A DNA stretch of 64,000 nucleotides from Marifrigoribacter sp047730175 (GTDB lineage: Bacteria; Bacteroidota; Bacteroidia; Flavobacteriales; Flavobacteriaceae), in assembly GCF_047730175.1 (NCBI RefSeq), contig NZ_CP159833.1, forward strand, positions 1,116,001 to 1,180,000, in the 5' to 3' direction. This document shows positions 51,289-60,442 of this stretch, in pieces (position 1 is the first letter of the stretch; each line of letters starts with the position of its first letter). The notes beneath the pieces were generated by a model. That model ran no database searches. It was not told the origin of the DNA and saw only the letters and a list, made by a program, of their open reading frames with translations. Position numbers and translations under genes: made by a program.

Positions 51289-52866
51289 CTAATTATATTT
51301 TGCTGAAAGTTCTTTCGCTACATTAACTAATACATCAAGAACCTCATCGGTTAATTTACCAGCTTTTAATGTATCTAAAGAATCTCTATGCTTAGCATTA
51401 AGATACTCTATGTAATCTCTTTCAAATTCTTTTACTTTATTTACAGGCACTTTATTTAACAAGTTTTTAGAACCTGCATAAATAATTGCAACCTGATCTT
51501 CAACAGTGTAAGGGTCATTTTGACCTTGTTTTAAAATCTCAACGTTACGTTGACCTTTTTCAATTACATTTAAAGTTGCAGCATCAAGATCAGATCCAAA
51601 CTTTGCAAACGCTTCTAATTCACGAAATTGAGCTTGATCTAATTTAAGTGTACCTGCCACTTTTTTCATTGATTTAATCTGTGCATTACCACCCACACGT
51701 GATACCGAAATACCTACGTTAATTGCTGGTCTTACCCCTGAATTAAATAAATCACCATCTAAGAAAATCTGTCCGTCCGTAATAGAAATTACGTTGGTTG
51801 GAATATATGCAGATACATCACCTGCTTGAGTTTCAATAATAGGAAGTGCCGTTAAAGATCCTCCTCCTTTTACAATACCTTTTAATGATTCTGGAAGATC
51901 ATTCATGCTTGCTGCAATTGCATCATCATCAATTAACTTAGCAGAACGCTCTAATAATCTTGAGTGTAAGAAGAATACATCTCCTGGATACGCCTCACGT
52001 CCTGGTGGACGACGTAAAAGAAGAGATACCTCACGGTATGCTACCGCTTGCTTAGATAAATCATCAAATACAATTAAAGCAGGACGTCCTGTATCTCTAA
52101 AGTACTCACCAATTGCTGCACCTGCGAAAGGAGCATATACCTGCATTGGAGCAGGATCTGATGCATTTGCAGCAACAATAGTTGTATATGCTAAAGCACC
52201 TTTTTCTTCTAGTGTTTTAGCAATTAATGCTACTGTTGAAGCTTTTTGACCTACGGCAACATAGATACAATAAACAGGCTCACCTGCATCGTAAAATTCT
52301 TTTTGATTTAAAATAGCATCAATACAAACCGTAGTTTTACCAGTTTGTCTATCACCAATTACCAATTCACGTTGACCTCTACCAACTGGAATCATAGCAT
52401 CAATTGCTTTAATTCCTGTTTGTAATGGCTCGGTTACCGGTTGACGATAAATTACACCAGGCGCTTTACGCTCTAATGGCATTTCGTATGTTTTACCAGT
52501 AATTGCACCTTTACCATCAATGGGATGACCTAAGGTATTTACTACACGTCCAACAATTCCTTCACCTACATTAATAGATGCAATTCGTTGTGTACGTTTA
52601 ACTGTAGATCCTTCAGTAATTGCTTTAGAATGTCCTAATAATACTACACCTACATTGTCTTCTTCAAGGTTTAGTACAATTCCTTCTAAACCGTTTTCGA
52701 ATTCAACTAATTCACCATATTGTACATTAGAAAGTCCGTATACACGGGCAATACCATCACCAACAGTTAATACACTACCTACCTCGTCTAATGAAGCGGT
52801 TGAATCGAAACCTGAAAGTTGTTTTCTTAATATTGCTGAAACTTCAGCTGGTTTAACTTCTGCCAT
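51289..52866 (-). CDS. atpA: ATP synthase subunit alpha
   Basis: The 525-residue non-catalytic nucleotide-binding subunit of F1. The P-loop GDRQTGKT is at about residues 169-176, and the signature PAINVGISVSRVGG is near residue 373. The arginine finger lies in this ISVSRVGG region. The length and the domain order (beta-barrel, nucleotide domain, helical domain) are normal. It is preceded by atpH with a 48-base gap. Confidence 0.97.
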   Translation of the reverse strand: MAEVKPAEVSAILRKQLSGFDSTASLDEVGSVLTVGDGIARVYGLSNVQYGELVEFENGLEGIVLNLEEDNVGVVLLGHSKAITEGSTVKRTQRIASINVGEGIVGRVVNTLGHPIDGKGAITGKTYEMPLERKAPGVIYRQPVTEPLQTGIKAIDAMIPVGRGQRELVIGDRQTGKTTVCIDAILNQKEFYDAGEPVYCIYVAVGQKASTVALIAKTLEEKGALAYTTIVAANASDPAPMQVYAPFAGAAIGEYFRDTGRPALIVFDDLSKQAVAYREVSLLLRRPPGREAYPGDVFFLHSRLLERSAKLIDDDAIAASMNDLPESLKGIVKGGGSLTALPIIETQAGDVSAYIPTNVISITDGQIFLDGDLFNSGVRPAINVGISVSRVGGNAQIKSMKKVAGTLKLDQAQFRELEAFAKFGSDLDAATLNVIEKGQRNVEILKQGQNDPYTVEDQVAIIYAGSKNLLNKVPVNKVKEFERDYIEYLNAKHRDSLDTLKAGKLTDEVLDVLVNVAKELSAKYN

Positions 52867-52914
52867 TTTGTTTAATTAAATGTAGCCCTTAACCTAAGTA
52901 TTGGACTATTTAGA

Positions 52915-53457
52915 TTATATACTTTTACTAAATTCTCTTTTTATTGTTGCTAGCTTATTTGCTATACTAGCATTGTATTGTAAATCTCCAATTCGAAGAA
53001 TAAATCCTCCAATAATTGATTCATCAATTTTATGTTCTAACGATACTTTTGAGCTTCCTGTAAGTTCTTTCACTTTAGCTAATACTTTTTCCTCTAATTC
53101 ATTAGAAAGAGGTACTGCTGTAGTTACTTGAGCCACTTTAACTCCTTGTTCTTCGTTGTATAATTCGATATATTTATTTGAAACCTCAGCTAACATACCG
53201 GTACGTTTGTTATCTACTAATACTTTAATAAGTGATTTTGTAGTATCTGATTGGTTTTCAAAAATTGTAAGCAAGGCTTCCTTTTTATCATTTGCATTTA
53301 TTACAGGACTATTTAAAACATTCTGTAATTCTTTACTTGCCTTGATAGTTGAAGATACACATTGCATGTCTTCAAAAACTTCAGATGCTTTAGTAGCATC
53401 TGTTACTTCTTGTAAAACTGCTTTTGCGTATCGTATTGCTGCTCTGCTTCCGCTCAT
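52915..53457 (-). CDS. atpH: ATP synthase subunit delta
   Basis: The 180-residue stator subunit that joins F1 to the b subunits. The N-terminal helical bundle (SRAAIRYAKAVLQEVTD) and the C-terminal family signature DESIIGGFILRIGDLQYNASIANKLATI are visible. It starts six bases after the atpF stop. Confidence 0.94.
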   Translation of the reverse strand: MSGSRAAIRYAKAVLQEVTDATKASEVFEDMQCVSSTIKASKELQNVLNSPVINANDKKEALLTIFENQSDTTKSLIKVLVDNKRTGMLAEVSNKYIELYNEEQGVKVAQVTTAVPLSNELEEKVLAKVKELTGSSKVSLEHKIDESIIGGFILRIGDLQYNASIANKLATIKREFSKSI

Positions 53458-53463
53458 TGCTTT

Positions 53464-53958
53464 TTAATTTAAGGTAGCTTCACCTAACATGTCTTCAACA
53501 ATTTTTAATTGTCTGTCCTTGTTAGATAATTCATCTTTTACCACTTTTTCAGCGATTTCAACAGAAAGAGAAGCCACTTGACTTTTTAAGTCTGCCATAG
53601 CCGATTTCTTTTCATTCTCAATAGCTTCTTGAGCTTGAACGATCATACTGTCAGCTGTAATTTTTGCTTCTTCCTTAGCGTCTGAAATCATTTTTGTTTT
53701 AAGATCACGTGCTTCTTTAATCATCATTTCTCTTTCTGCACGCGCTTCTTTTAAAATACGTTCATTATCTGCTGTAAGGTTTTCCATTTCCTTTTTTGCA
53801 TTTTCAGCAGAAGCCAAAGCATCTTTGATAGATTGTTCTCTGTCATTTACAGTTCCTAAAATAGGTTTCCATGCAAATTTTCTAAGAACGAAAAATAAGA
53901 TTGCAAACGAGATAAACGTCCAAAACAACAATCCAACATCTGGAGTAACTAAATCCAT
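53464..53958 (-). CDS. atpF: ATP synthase subunit b
   Basis: The 164-residue peripheral stalk protein. One transmembrane helix (about residues 8-26, LLFWTFISFAILFFVL) is followed by a long coiled coil rich in E, K and A to the end. It is a normal length for the short type. The 75-base gap before it on the transcript holds a 9-bp hairpin behind atpE. Confidence 0.94.
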   Translation of the reverse strand: MDLVTPDVGLLFWTFISFAILFFVLRKFAWKPILGTVNDREQSIKDALASAENAKKEMENLTADNERILKEARAEREMMIKEARDLKTKMISDAKEEAKITADSMIVQAQEAIENEKKSAMADLKSQVASLSVEIAEKVVKDELSNKDRQLKIVEDMLGEATLN

Positions 53959-54000
53959 TTCTTTTTATTTTAATAATTTTCTTTAATTAAAAACTAAAAA

Positions 54001-54026
54001 CAGGTGCAACCAACCGTTGCACCTTG
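54001..54026 (-). terminator. Hairpin between atpE and atpF (attenuator-like)
   Basis: A perfect 9-bp stem AGGTGCAAC / GTTGCACCT with a 5-base loop. On the minus strand it is followed by GTTTTTAGTTTTTAATT, a discontinuous U-rich tail. It probably terminates part of the transcripts or protects the 3' end of an atpB-atpE mRNA. Confidence 0.68.
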
Positions 54027-54033
54027 TTTTGTT

Positions 54034-54270
54034 TTACTTTGCAATAAGTGATACAACCACTGCGAAAAGTGCAACCGCCTCAACGAAGGCGATAAGTACA
54101 ATTGCAGAAGATTGAATTTTTCCTTGCATTTCTGGCTGACGTGCAATAGCTTCCATTGCTGCTCCACCAATTTTACCAATACCGATACCTGCACCGATAG
54201 CTGCTAAACCAGCTCCAATTGCTGCAAAAGGAACGTAACTTGCTACTTCTTGTAATAATGCTAAACCCAT
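54034..54270 (-). CDS. atpE: ATP synthase subunit c
   Basis: The 78-residue c-ring subunit with two transmembrane helices. The ion-binding carboxylate is Glu64 in VLIAFVEAVALF, and the loop between helices is IARQPEMQGKI. The glycine-rich first helix GAGLAAIGAGIGIGKIGGAA packs the ring. The residue after Glu64 is Ala and no ES/ET pair is present, so coupling is most likely to protons rather than sodium. Confidence 0.95.
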   Translation of the reverse strand: MGLALLQEVASYVPFAAIGAGLAAIGAGIGIGKIGGAAMEAIARQPEMQGKIQSSAIVLIAFVEAVALFAVVVSLIAK

Positions 54271-54292
54271 AGTTCTAAATATAAAAAATTAA

Positions 54293-55408
54293 TTAATGTT
54301 CATGTTCTTCCATTGCCGATCCAATATAAAGTGCCGACAACATGGTAAATATATATGCCTGTATGGCAACTACTAATACTTCAATAATACTAATAAAGAA
54401 AGAGAATGCAACTGATACTGGTGCAATCCAAATACTTTCAAATATGAATATTAAAGAGATTAAACTTAATACGATAATATGTCCTGCTGTAATGTTCGCA
54501 AACAAACGAATCATTAAAGAAATAGGTTTAATAAATATCCCCATAAACTCAATAGGAGCTAAAAATAATTTCATTGGTACAGGAACTCCTGGCATCCAAA
54601 AGATGTGTTTCCAGTAATCTTTATTTGCCACAACCGTTGTAATAACAAATGTGATTAAGGCTAATACCAAAGTAAATGCAATGTTTCCACTTAAGTTAGC
54701 ACTAAAAGGGAAGAATGGAATTAAGCCCATCATATTATTAATCCAAATAAAGAAAAACAAAGACAATAAGAAAGGCATAAATTTCTTGTATTTCTTTTCG
54801 CCTATGTTTGGTATTGCAACTTCATCTCTAATAAAGACTATTAAAGGTTCCGTAAATTTAGCAATTCCTTTTGGCACTCCATTATTATTGTAAGCTCTAG
54901 CCGAAAGACCAAAAATTAATATCAATAAAAAGATGGAAAGAAACATTGAGAAAACCAACTTAGTAATTGAGAAATCCAATGGATGTCCATTTACTGGATG
55001 TTGCTCAGCGTCCATTGATACATATGATCCTTCTGTATTAGTCGAATCATTAGCATAATAAATCTCTTCATGATACTTAACAAATTTCTGACCGTTCTTT
55101 TCTACTATCACTGTTCCAGAATCATCGTGATGAAACTCACTTGACAAAAATGTTACTAATCCATTTTCTGTCCAAAGAATAATTGGTAACGGAATTGAAA
55201 TAGCATGACCATTCCAGTCCATGATATGAAATTCATGTGCATCTTTAACGTGATGCATAATCATTTCGGTTACATTAAATTCTTCTCTTTCCTCCTCTAA
55301 GTCTTTGCTCGCATTGCTATTTGATGCTGCAAAACTCGATGTAGATATTAAAGCTAAAATAAGCCCTAAAATAAGATTCTTTATGATGTTGAATTTTGTT
55401 GTTCTCAA
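54293..55408 (-). CDS. atpB: ATP synthase subunit a with long N-terminal extension
   Basis: The 371-residue membrane subunit that forms the proton half-channels. It has a signal-peptide-like N-terminus (to about residue 28, TSSFAASNS) and a periplasmic extension to about residue 150, as in other Bacteroidota. The functional core has the essential Arg in KPISLMIRLFANITAGHI and the last helix pair ending SALYIGSAMEEHEH. It is the first structural gene of the atp operon, followed by atpE with a 22-base gap. Confidence 0.94.
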   Translation of the reverse strand: MRTTKFNIIKNLILGLILALISTSSFAASNSNASKDLEEEREEFNVTEMIMHHVKDAHEFHIMDWNGHAISIPLPIILWTENGLVTFLSSEFHHDDSGTVIVEKNGQKFVKYHEEIYYANDSTNTEGSYVSMDAEQHPVNGHPLDFSITKLVFSMFLSIFLLILIFGLSARAYNNNGVPKGIAKFTEPLIVFIRDEVAIPNIGEKKYKKFMPFLLSLFFFIWINNMMGLIPFFPFSANLSGNIAFTLVLALITFVITTVVANKDYWKHIFWMPGVPVPMKLFLAPIEFMGIFIKPISLMIRLFANITAGHIIVLSLISLIFIFESIWIAPVSVAFSFFISIIEVLVVAIQAYIFTMLSALYIGSAMEEHEH

Positions 55409-55486
55409 TGTAATGCTTTTGCGTTCCTGAAATTTTGTGCAAATCTACTAACATTAAATGAATTGGCAAACCAAAAACAACATTGT

Positions 55487-55873
55487 TTACTGGTTTTTAA
55501 AAAATTTATTTAAACTATATATTTCAAATGCAAGAAAGATAAAATAAGGAATGAAGAAATTTATTACTTCAGTGACGGAATTTTCAGATTTTCCAACGAA
55601 AAGTGGTAATAAAAAAACAATCGCCAATGCCATCTTGATTAAAGTAGAAACTAAAAAGATGGTATAACTACTTTGCCCCCCTTTTGAGGTTTTATAAAAA
55701 ATAATTCCGAAAACAGCAATAACCAGAACAATATTAAACAGGTAAATAGACCAAAGGGGTAGGGATAAATTTATTTCTGAAAAAAATATATGGAAGATAT
55801 AATAATGTACGCCTGTTAATATAGCTGATAAGGCTAAAAGTTGAAATATGAAGCTATTTAACTCTTTTTTCAT
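55487..55873 (-). CDS. AtpI-like small membrane protein upstream of atpB
   Basis: A 128-residue protein with four hydrophobic helices (about residues 10-30, 38-58, 68-92 and 98-122) and no charged domain. It lies between the AtpZ-type gene and atpB and overlaps the former by four bases. This place is usual for an ATP synthase assembly or regulatory protein (AtpI-like). The sequence itself matches no family that I can name with certainty. Confidence 0.68.
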   Translation of the reverse strand: MKKELNSFIFQLLALSAILTGVHYYIFHIFFSEINLSLPLWSIYLFNIVLVIAVFGIIFYKTSKGGQSSYTIFLVSTLIKMALAIVFLLPLFVGKSENSVTEVINFFIPYFIFLAFEIYSLNKFFKNQ

Positions 55874-56127
55874 TTGTTTTCTTTATTTGAGAAATCGGTT
55901 ACTTGTTTTATCACATAATACATTGCAATTCCTACTGATGCTAGGCTGCATATTATTGTGAATACTGAATATTTATTTATAAATTTTTCATCTAATTTGA
56001 CTCCAGCATAAGATCCTAAACCAATGATAGCAATCATTTGAAAAGCTATTCCGGAGAATCTTGCATACGAATTAATTCTGCTGTCCTTGTTCTGTTTTTG
56101 ATTTTTGGACTCTTTGGGATCTGTCAA
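55870..56127 (-). CDS. AtpZ/AtpI family protein
   Basis: An 85-residue protein with two transmembrane helices (about residues 26-46 and 57-74) and the AtpZ/AtpI segment IGLGSYAGVKLDEKF. Family members help assemble the c-ring or allow magnesium uptake with the ATP synthase. Its start lies 56 bases inside the end of the bactofilin gene, in another frame, a long overlap that couples the two. Confidence 0.85.
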   Translation of the reverse strand: MTDPKESKNQKQNKDSRINSYARFSGIAFQMIAIIGLGSYAGVKLDEKFINKYSVFTIICSLASVGIAMYYVIKQVTDFSNKENK

Positions 56128-56560
56128 AAGGATGGTTTTGAAGTTTTATTTTTTCTTTATTTTCTTTTTCTGAAAATAACTCACTGCTAGGCGCTGTCTT
56201 TTTAGAACCTTTCATCATACATGTAGCATTGAATGTAGCCCCTGGTTCAACCGCTAACTTGCCTGTAGATACCTCCCCATCAATTTTAGCTGTAGAACGT
56301 AGCGTAAGTATTTCTGTGACATCTAAAGTTCCTTCAAAAGTTCCTTCAATGTCTGCATTTTGGCAGGTTAATGTTCCTATAATAACACCTGTTTTTCCAA
56401 TCACAACTTTAGAAGGAGTATTTACATTTCCTTTAATTGAACCATCAATTCTAAAAAATCCTTTAGAGTTAATGTCTCCTTGTATACTAGTGCCTTCATT
56501 TATTCGATTTTGACCTGTTCCTGGATCTACCGCATTTTTATCTTTTTTTTCTGAAAACAT
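56072..56560 (-). CDS. Bactofilin family polymer-forming protein
   Basis: A 162-residue bactofilin. The beta-helix core has the repeated pattern GTSIQGDINSKGFFRIDGSIKGNVNTPSKVVIGKTG (short form: IQGDINSKGFFRIDGSIKG), then DIEGTFEGTLDVTEILTLRSTAKIDGEVSTGKLAVEPGATF. The C-terminus is a charged, disordered tail that overlaps the atpZ start. It assembles into filaments on the inner face of the membrane and affects cell shape or protein location. It lies 31 bases downstream of the sprE gene. Confidence 0.91.
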   Translation of the reverse strand: MFSEKKDKNAVDPGTGQNRINEGTSIQGDINSKGFFRIDGSIKGNVNTPSKVVIGKTGVIIGTLTCQNADIEGTFEGTLDVTEILTLRSTAKIDGEVSTGKLAVEPGATFNATCMMKGSKKTAPSSELFSEKENKEKIKLQNHPFDRSQRVQKSKTEQGQQN

Positions 56561-56591
56561 ATCTACTAGATTTAAAGGTTTATAACACTCT

Positions 56592-59156
56592 CTATTCTTT
56601 TTTAATTTCTTTATTTTCTTCCATCACCTCATTACCTCTATTCAAATAATCATCTAAATTTTTATGAATCTGAATCGTTTTATAATTGGGTGATGATATT
56701 TCGAAATGTGATTTCTTTATTTTATCTTTTTTTCTTTCTTCAAGAACTTCAGCAAACCCTGTTCCTCCAAGTTTTGTAGATAATCCATGAATAATCACAA
56801 AAACTGTATTTGGATCATAGTAATCTATTGAAGTCGACATATTAGTATAGTTATAATATGCAATCGCTTCATCTAATTTAACTTGTAACTCTTCAGCTAC
56901 TTCTCTTTCCTCAGTTTTAAAATCGTACACCACTTTCCATCTTTTGCCTTTATCATCTGGAAGAAAATCTTTAAATGATAATCCTGGTAATACAGCTTTA
57001 TAAATGTTTTGAGCTTCTTTTCCTTCTTCTGAATTAGGATAGTTTAACGACACAAAATTTAACGCTTTTTTATAAGCTTCAAATCCTTGCTGTTTCCCTA
57101 AGGCAGTTGCTTTTAGCATTTCAAGTTTTGGAACGATATCATTCCCGAAATAAATTACTATATAATTCTCACAGGTTTCTATTACTTCTTGATATTTTGA
57201 AGCTTCGTATAATCTGTATAATTCTTTGTATTTAAATTCCGGACTTGATTCATCTTCAGCTAACATTGTATTCGGGTTCAACAATATTTCAGCATACCTA
57301 GAATCTGCATGGTTGTTTAAAATATCATTTTTAAATTGTTCAGCTAAACTTGATTTTTCAAGAATACCATAAATTTTATACAAGTTGTATTTTGAAGGTA
57401 ATATCAAGCGTACTTCTGGCTGAAAAGTCAACAGTTTTTCTAAACGATTGGCTGCTAATTCATACTCTTTAAATTTCTCTTTATAGATAAGGCCTAGTTG
57501 ATAATATGCAAAATTACGATCGCCAGTGATGCTGTCTATGTCTTTTGGTTCTGAAGGAATTCTAGAAATATAAGTTTCTGGTTTGTATAATTCGTTTTCA
57601 GCGATTGCTATTGTTTCAACAACTTCCTCGATATTCTCTAACTTGGATTTTTTATTAGAACGTCGCCAATTATCTTCCAGTGTTCTATTTCCCCAAATCT
57701 TTTTAAATTCTTGTTTCCCATAAGCAACAGTAGAAGAATTATAAAAATAGAACTTACCTGTATTCTCCCCTTCATCACCCGTTTTCGTTTTATTATAAAA
57801 CTCTTTGTTTGCAATACTTTCTTGAGCTATAACCTCCGCAATTGAATCTGCAACTGCTTTTGCTTTAAGTTTCCTTGTATATTCAGTAAAAAAAGATAAC
57901 CGTTCAGATTCGCTCATACTTACGATACGTAGAATACTGTCATTTTGGATAGCAATATCTTCGTATTTTATTACATCATCTAAATTTTCGCGTTTTTTAG
58001 TAACACGTCTCCATTCACGAGTTCCTTTTTTTAAATGAATAAGTGTGCTGTCATAATATGCACCGGCAATTTTATATTCGGCTCTATCGAAATTAATTTC
58101 AGCTAATGTTTTATAATTTAATGCTTGTAATGGAAGGTCATTATTAAACTTTTGAATAGATCTATTATAATAAGCAACTGCAGTATCAATGTTTTTGTCA
58201 TTGTAATAATACTCCCCTATCTGATTGTAAATTTTATCTAAAAAAGGGCGATTCTCTCTGTCCTCTTCTAAATCTGTAAGTAGTTCTAAAAATAATACTT
58301 TATCTCCTTTTTCATAATTAAAATTACGTGCTTTAGCAATATGAGCATTGATCATATATACTCTAGGTGATTTTCTATTTAATTCAATCACCTCATCAAA
58401 AGCAAGGTTGGCGCTATCTTTTAAACCAAGGTGATTATATAATTGCCCTTTTATATAAGTATATCTTCCCTTTAATTCCTTGTCTTTTACACTTTCTGAA
58501 GCTTGTTTTATAAAAGGTAATGCTTCATTTATAGAATCTAAGCTTATGTATGCTTGAGCCATTATTGCTGAAGCATCTGCATAATCTTCCTTACTTAATT
58601 CTTTATCTTCAAGTAAATCTGAAAGGCTTTCTAAAGCAACTTCTTCGTTATTTAATCGAATGTTTGTTTTTGCTTTCCAAACCTTAGCATGATTAATATT
58701 GTTTGAAGTAGGATATTTATCTAATATAAAATTAAACGCATCTAAAGCGGGAATAAAACGTCCATCAAAGTAACGTGCTTTTCCTAAAAGAACATACGCC
58801 TCATCAATTTGAGGGTTGTACTCTCTACCATCAATATACATAGAATGTGTTTGTATTGCCTTCGCTGCTTTTTCTTCAGCTCTTGCAAAATTCGGACTAT
58901 CTTTTCTGCCCGGGACATCTAACTTTTCTTCTAAATCGATTCGCTCAACTGGAAGTATTTCCCAATAATTGTCTCTAAAAGTCGCAGCGAGTTCTTCAAT
59001 GCCTTTATCAAAAGCAACATCTCCATTGTATAAGGCGTTAAATTCACCTTTTACTGCATGTGCATTTCTGCTTAAAAAAGAATTCTTTTTTCGTGAACAA
59101 GCTGCTAAAAGTAGAACAGCTAGCGTTAGGATTGTAATTTTATAAATGCCCTTCAA
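56592..59156 (-). CDS. sprE: T9SS/gliding lipoprotein SprE (PorW)
   Basis: An 854-residue TPR-rich lipoprotein required in flavobacteria for type IX secretion and gliding. The lipobox is LLAACSRKK at residues about 17-24, followed by FLSRNAHAVKGEFNALYNG, the family hallmark. TPR-like helical repeats fill the rest, with a low-complexity KE-rich end. The start is a TTG at 59154-59156; no in-frame ATG precedes it, and the alignment to the family N-terminus fits. It lies upstream of bactofilin and the atp genes. Two proteins in this window (16630 and 61222) carry the tail that this machine exports. Confidence 0.88.
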   Translation of the reverse strand: MKGIYKITILTLAVLLLAACSRKKNSFLSRNAHAVKGEFNALYNGDVAFDKGIEELAATFRDNYWEILPVERIDLEEKLDVPGRKDSPNFARAEEKAAKAIQTHSMYIDGREYNPQIDEAYVLLGKARYFDGRFIPALDAFNFILDKYPTSNNINHAKVWKAKTNIRLNNEEVALESLSDLLEDKELSKEDYADASAIMAQAYISLDSINEALPFIKQASESVKDKELKGRYTYIKGQLYNHLGLKDSANLAFDEVIELNRKSPRVYMINAHIAKARNFNYEKGDKVLFLELLTDLEEDRENRPFLDKIYNQIGEYYYNDKNIDTAVAYYNRSIQKFNNDLPLQALNYKTLAEINFDRAEYKIAGAYYDSTLIHLKKGTREWRRVTKKRENLDDVIKYEDIAIQNDSILRIVSMSESERLSFFTEYTRKLKAKAVADSIAEVIAQESIANKEFYNKTKTGDEGENTGKFYFYNSSTVAYGKQEFKKIWGNRTLEDNWRRSNKKSKLENIEEVVETIAIAENELYKPETYISRIPSEPKDIDSITGDRNFAYYQLGLIYKEKFKEYELAANRLEKLLTFQPEVRLILPSKYNLYKIYGILEKSSLAEQFKNDILNNHADSRYAEILLNPNTMLAEDESSPEFKYKELYRLYEASKYQEVIETCENYIVIYFGNDIVPKLEMLKATALGKQQGFEAYKKALNFVSLNYPNSEEGKEAQNIYKAVLPGLSFKDFLPDDKGKRWKVVYDFKTEEREVAEELQVKLDEAIAYYNYTNMSTSIDYYDPNTVFVIIHGLSTKLGGTGFAEVLEERKKDKIKKSHFEISSPNYKTIQIHKNLDDYLNRGNEVMEENKEIKKE

Positions 59157-59365
59157 AATATGTTTGTATTTATATAGTATTGTAAATAAAAGCGTTGCTT
59201 TTAAATATAAACGTTAAAGTGGAGGGTAAAAGTACGTTTCTTTTTGAAATCTTGACAATTATTGGTTTAAAAATATTCGGTTCACTTAGGTTTTTCAGTA
59301 GGTTTCCACCTTTTTAGCCTTCTTTATTAATATAATTTAATGATCCTTTTCATAGATTTCCTTCG

Positions 59366-59373
59366 TATTTTTG
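59366..59373 (+). promoter_or_regulatory. -7 box of the 2Fe-2S reductase gene
   Basis: TATTTTTG fits TAnnTTTG exactly and lies 19 bases before the ATG at 59393. The rest of the 236-base gap shared with sprE holds nothing else apparent. Confidence 0.55.
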
Positions 59374-59392
59374 TAGAAATTTAAAAATAAGT

Positions 59393-60442
59393 ATGAGTCA
59401 TTTTCATTCCCTTGCTGTAAAAAAGGTAGTTAAAGAAACTCCTAATGCAGTGTCCATTGAGTTTATTATTCCTGAAAATTTAAAAGAAACTTTTACTTTT
59501 TTAGCAGGTCAATATATTACCATTAAGCATACATTAAATGGTGCAGAAATAAGAAGAGCATATTCTATTTGCAGTGCTCCTAAAAAGGAACTGTTGAAGG
59601 TTGGAGTTAAAAAGGTTGAGGGTGGTAGTTTTTCTGTATTTGCAAACACAGAACTTAAAGAAGGTGATGTTTTAGAAGTAATGCCTCCCCAAGGTAAATT
59701 TGTTCTTAATCCAGATTCAAATCACAAAAAAAAATATGTTTCTTTTGCAGCAGGAAGTGGAATAACTCCTGTAATTTCTATACTAACTACAGTATTGGAA
59801 GAAGAGCCTCAAAGTACTTTTTTATTGGTCTACGGAAACAAATCGGTTTCTGAAACTATGTTTTACAATGAATTAAAGGATTTAGAGGAAAAATATCCAG
59901 ATCGTTTTTCTTTGGAATATGTCTTTAGCCAAACCGATAAAGACGGTGCTATATTTGGAAGAGTCTCTAAAGCAAATGCCAACTATTTTCTGAAAAATAA
60001 ATACAAAGAAGAAAATTTCGACACCTTTTATTTATGTGGTCCAGAAACCATGATCAATGAAGTAACAGATACTTTAAAAGAAAATGGGGTTCAGGAGAAT
60101 CAAATTAACTTTGAGTTATTTACTACTTCTGAAAGTGAAACACCAGTTGATGTAGCTAGTGGAATGACCAAAATTACGGTAATTGTTGATGATGAATCAA
60201 TAAGCTTTGACATGTCACAAAAGAAACTGGTATTAGATGCCGTATTAGAACAAAAAATCGATGCCCCTTATTCGTGTCAAGGTGGAGTTTGTAGTACCTG
60301 TATTGCCAAAGTGGTTGAAGGAAAAGTTACCATGGTAAAAAACCAAATCCTTACGGATAGCGAATTAGAAGAAGGCTTAGTCCTTACGTGCCAATCACAT
60401 GCAATTACGCCTACTTTGGTGATTGATTATGATGATGTGTAG
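59393..60442 (+). CDS. FAD-dependent NAD(P)H oxidoreductase with 2Fe-2S domain (PaaE-like)
   Basis: A 349-residue three-domain electron-transfer protein. The FAD-binding barrel has RRAYSICSAP (about residue 54), the NAD(P)H domain has AAGSGITPVISIL (about 120-132) and FYLCGPETMI, and the C-terminal plant-type ferredoxin domain has the cysteines in YSCQGGVCSTCIAK and LTCQSHA. This is the architecture of the phenylacetyl-CoA epoxidase reductase subunit, but the other paa genes are not here. Role unproven; a general ferredoxin-type reductase is possible. The last 32 bases overlap the decayed glycosyltransferase gene from the other strand. Confidence 0.88.
   Translation: MSHFHSLAVKKVVKETPNAVSIEFIIPENLKETFTFLAGQYITIKHTLNGAEIRRAYSICSAPKKELLKVGVKKVEGGSFSVFANTELKEGDVLEVMPPQGKFVLNPDSNHKKKYVSFAAGSGITPVISILTTVLEEEPQSTFLLVYGNKSVSETMFYNELKDLEEKYPDRFSLEYVFSQTDKDGAIFGRVSKANANYFLKNKYKEENFDTFYLCGPETMINEVTDTLKENGVQENQINFELFTTSESETPVDVASGMTKITVIVDDESISFDMSQKKLVLDAVLEQKIDAPYSCQGGVCSTCIAKVVEGKVTMVKNQILTDSELEEGLVLTCQSHAITPTLVIDYDDV

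Noticed and set aside
50429..54893. Several open frames of 60-115 codons on the plus strand opposite the atp genes
   Set aside because: They are antisense shadows of well-conserved ATP synthase genes with no independent support.
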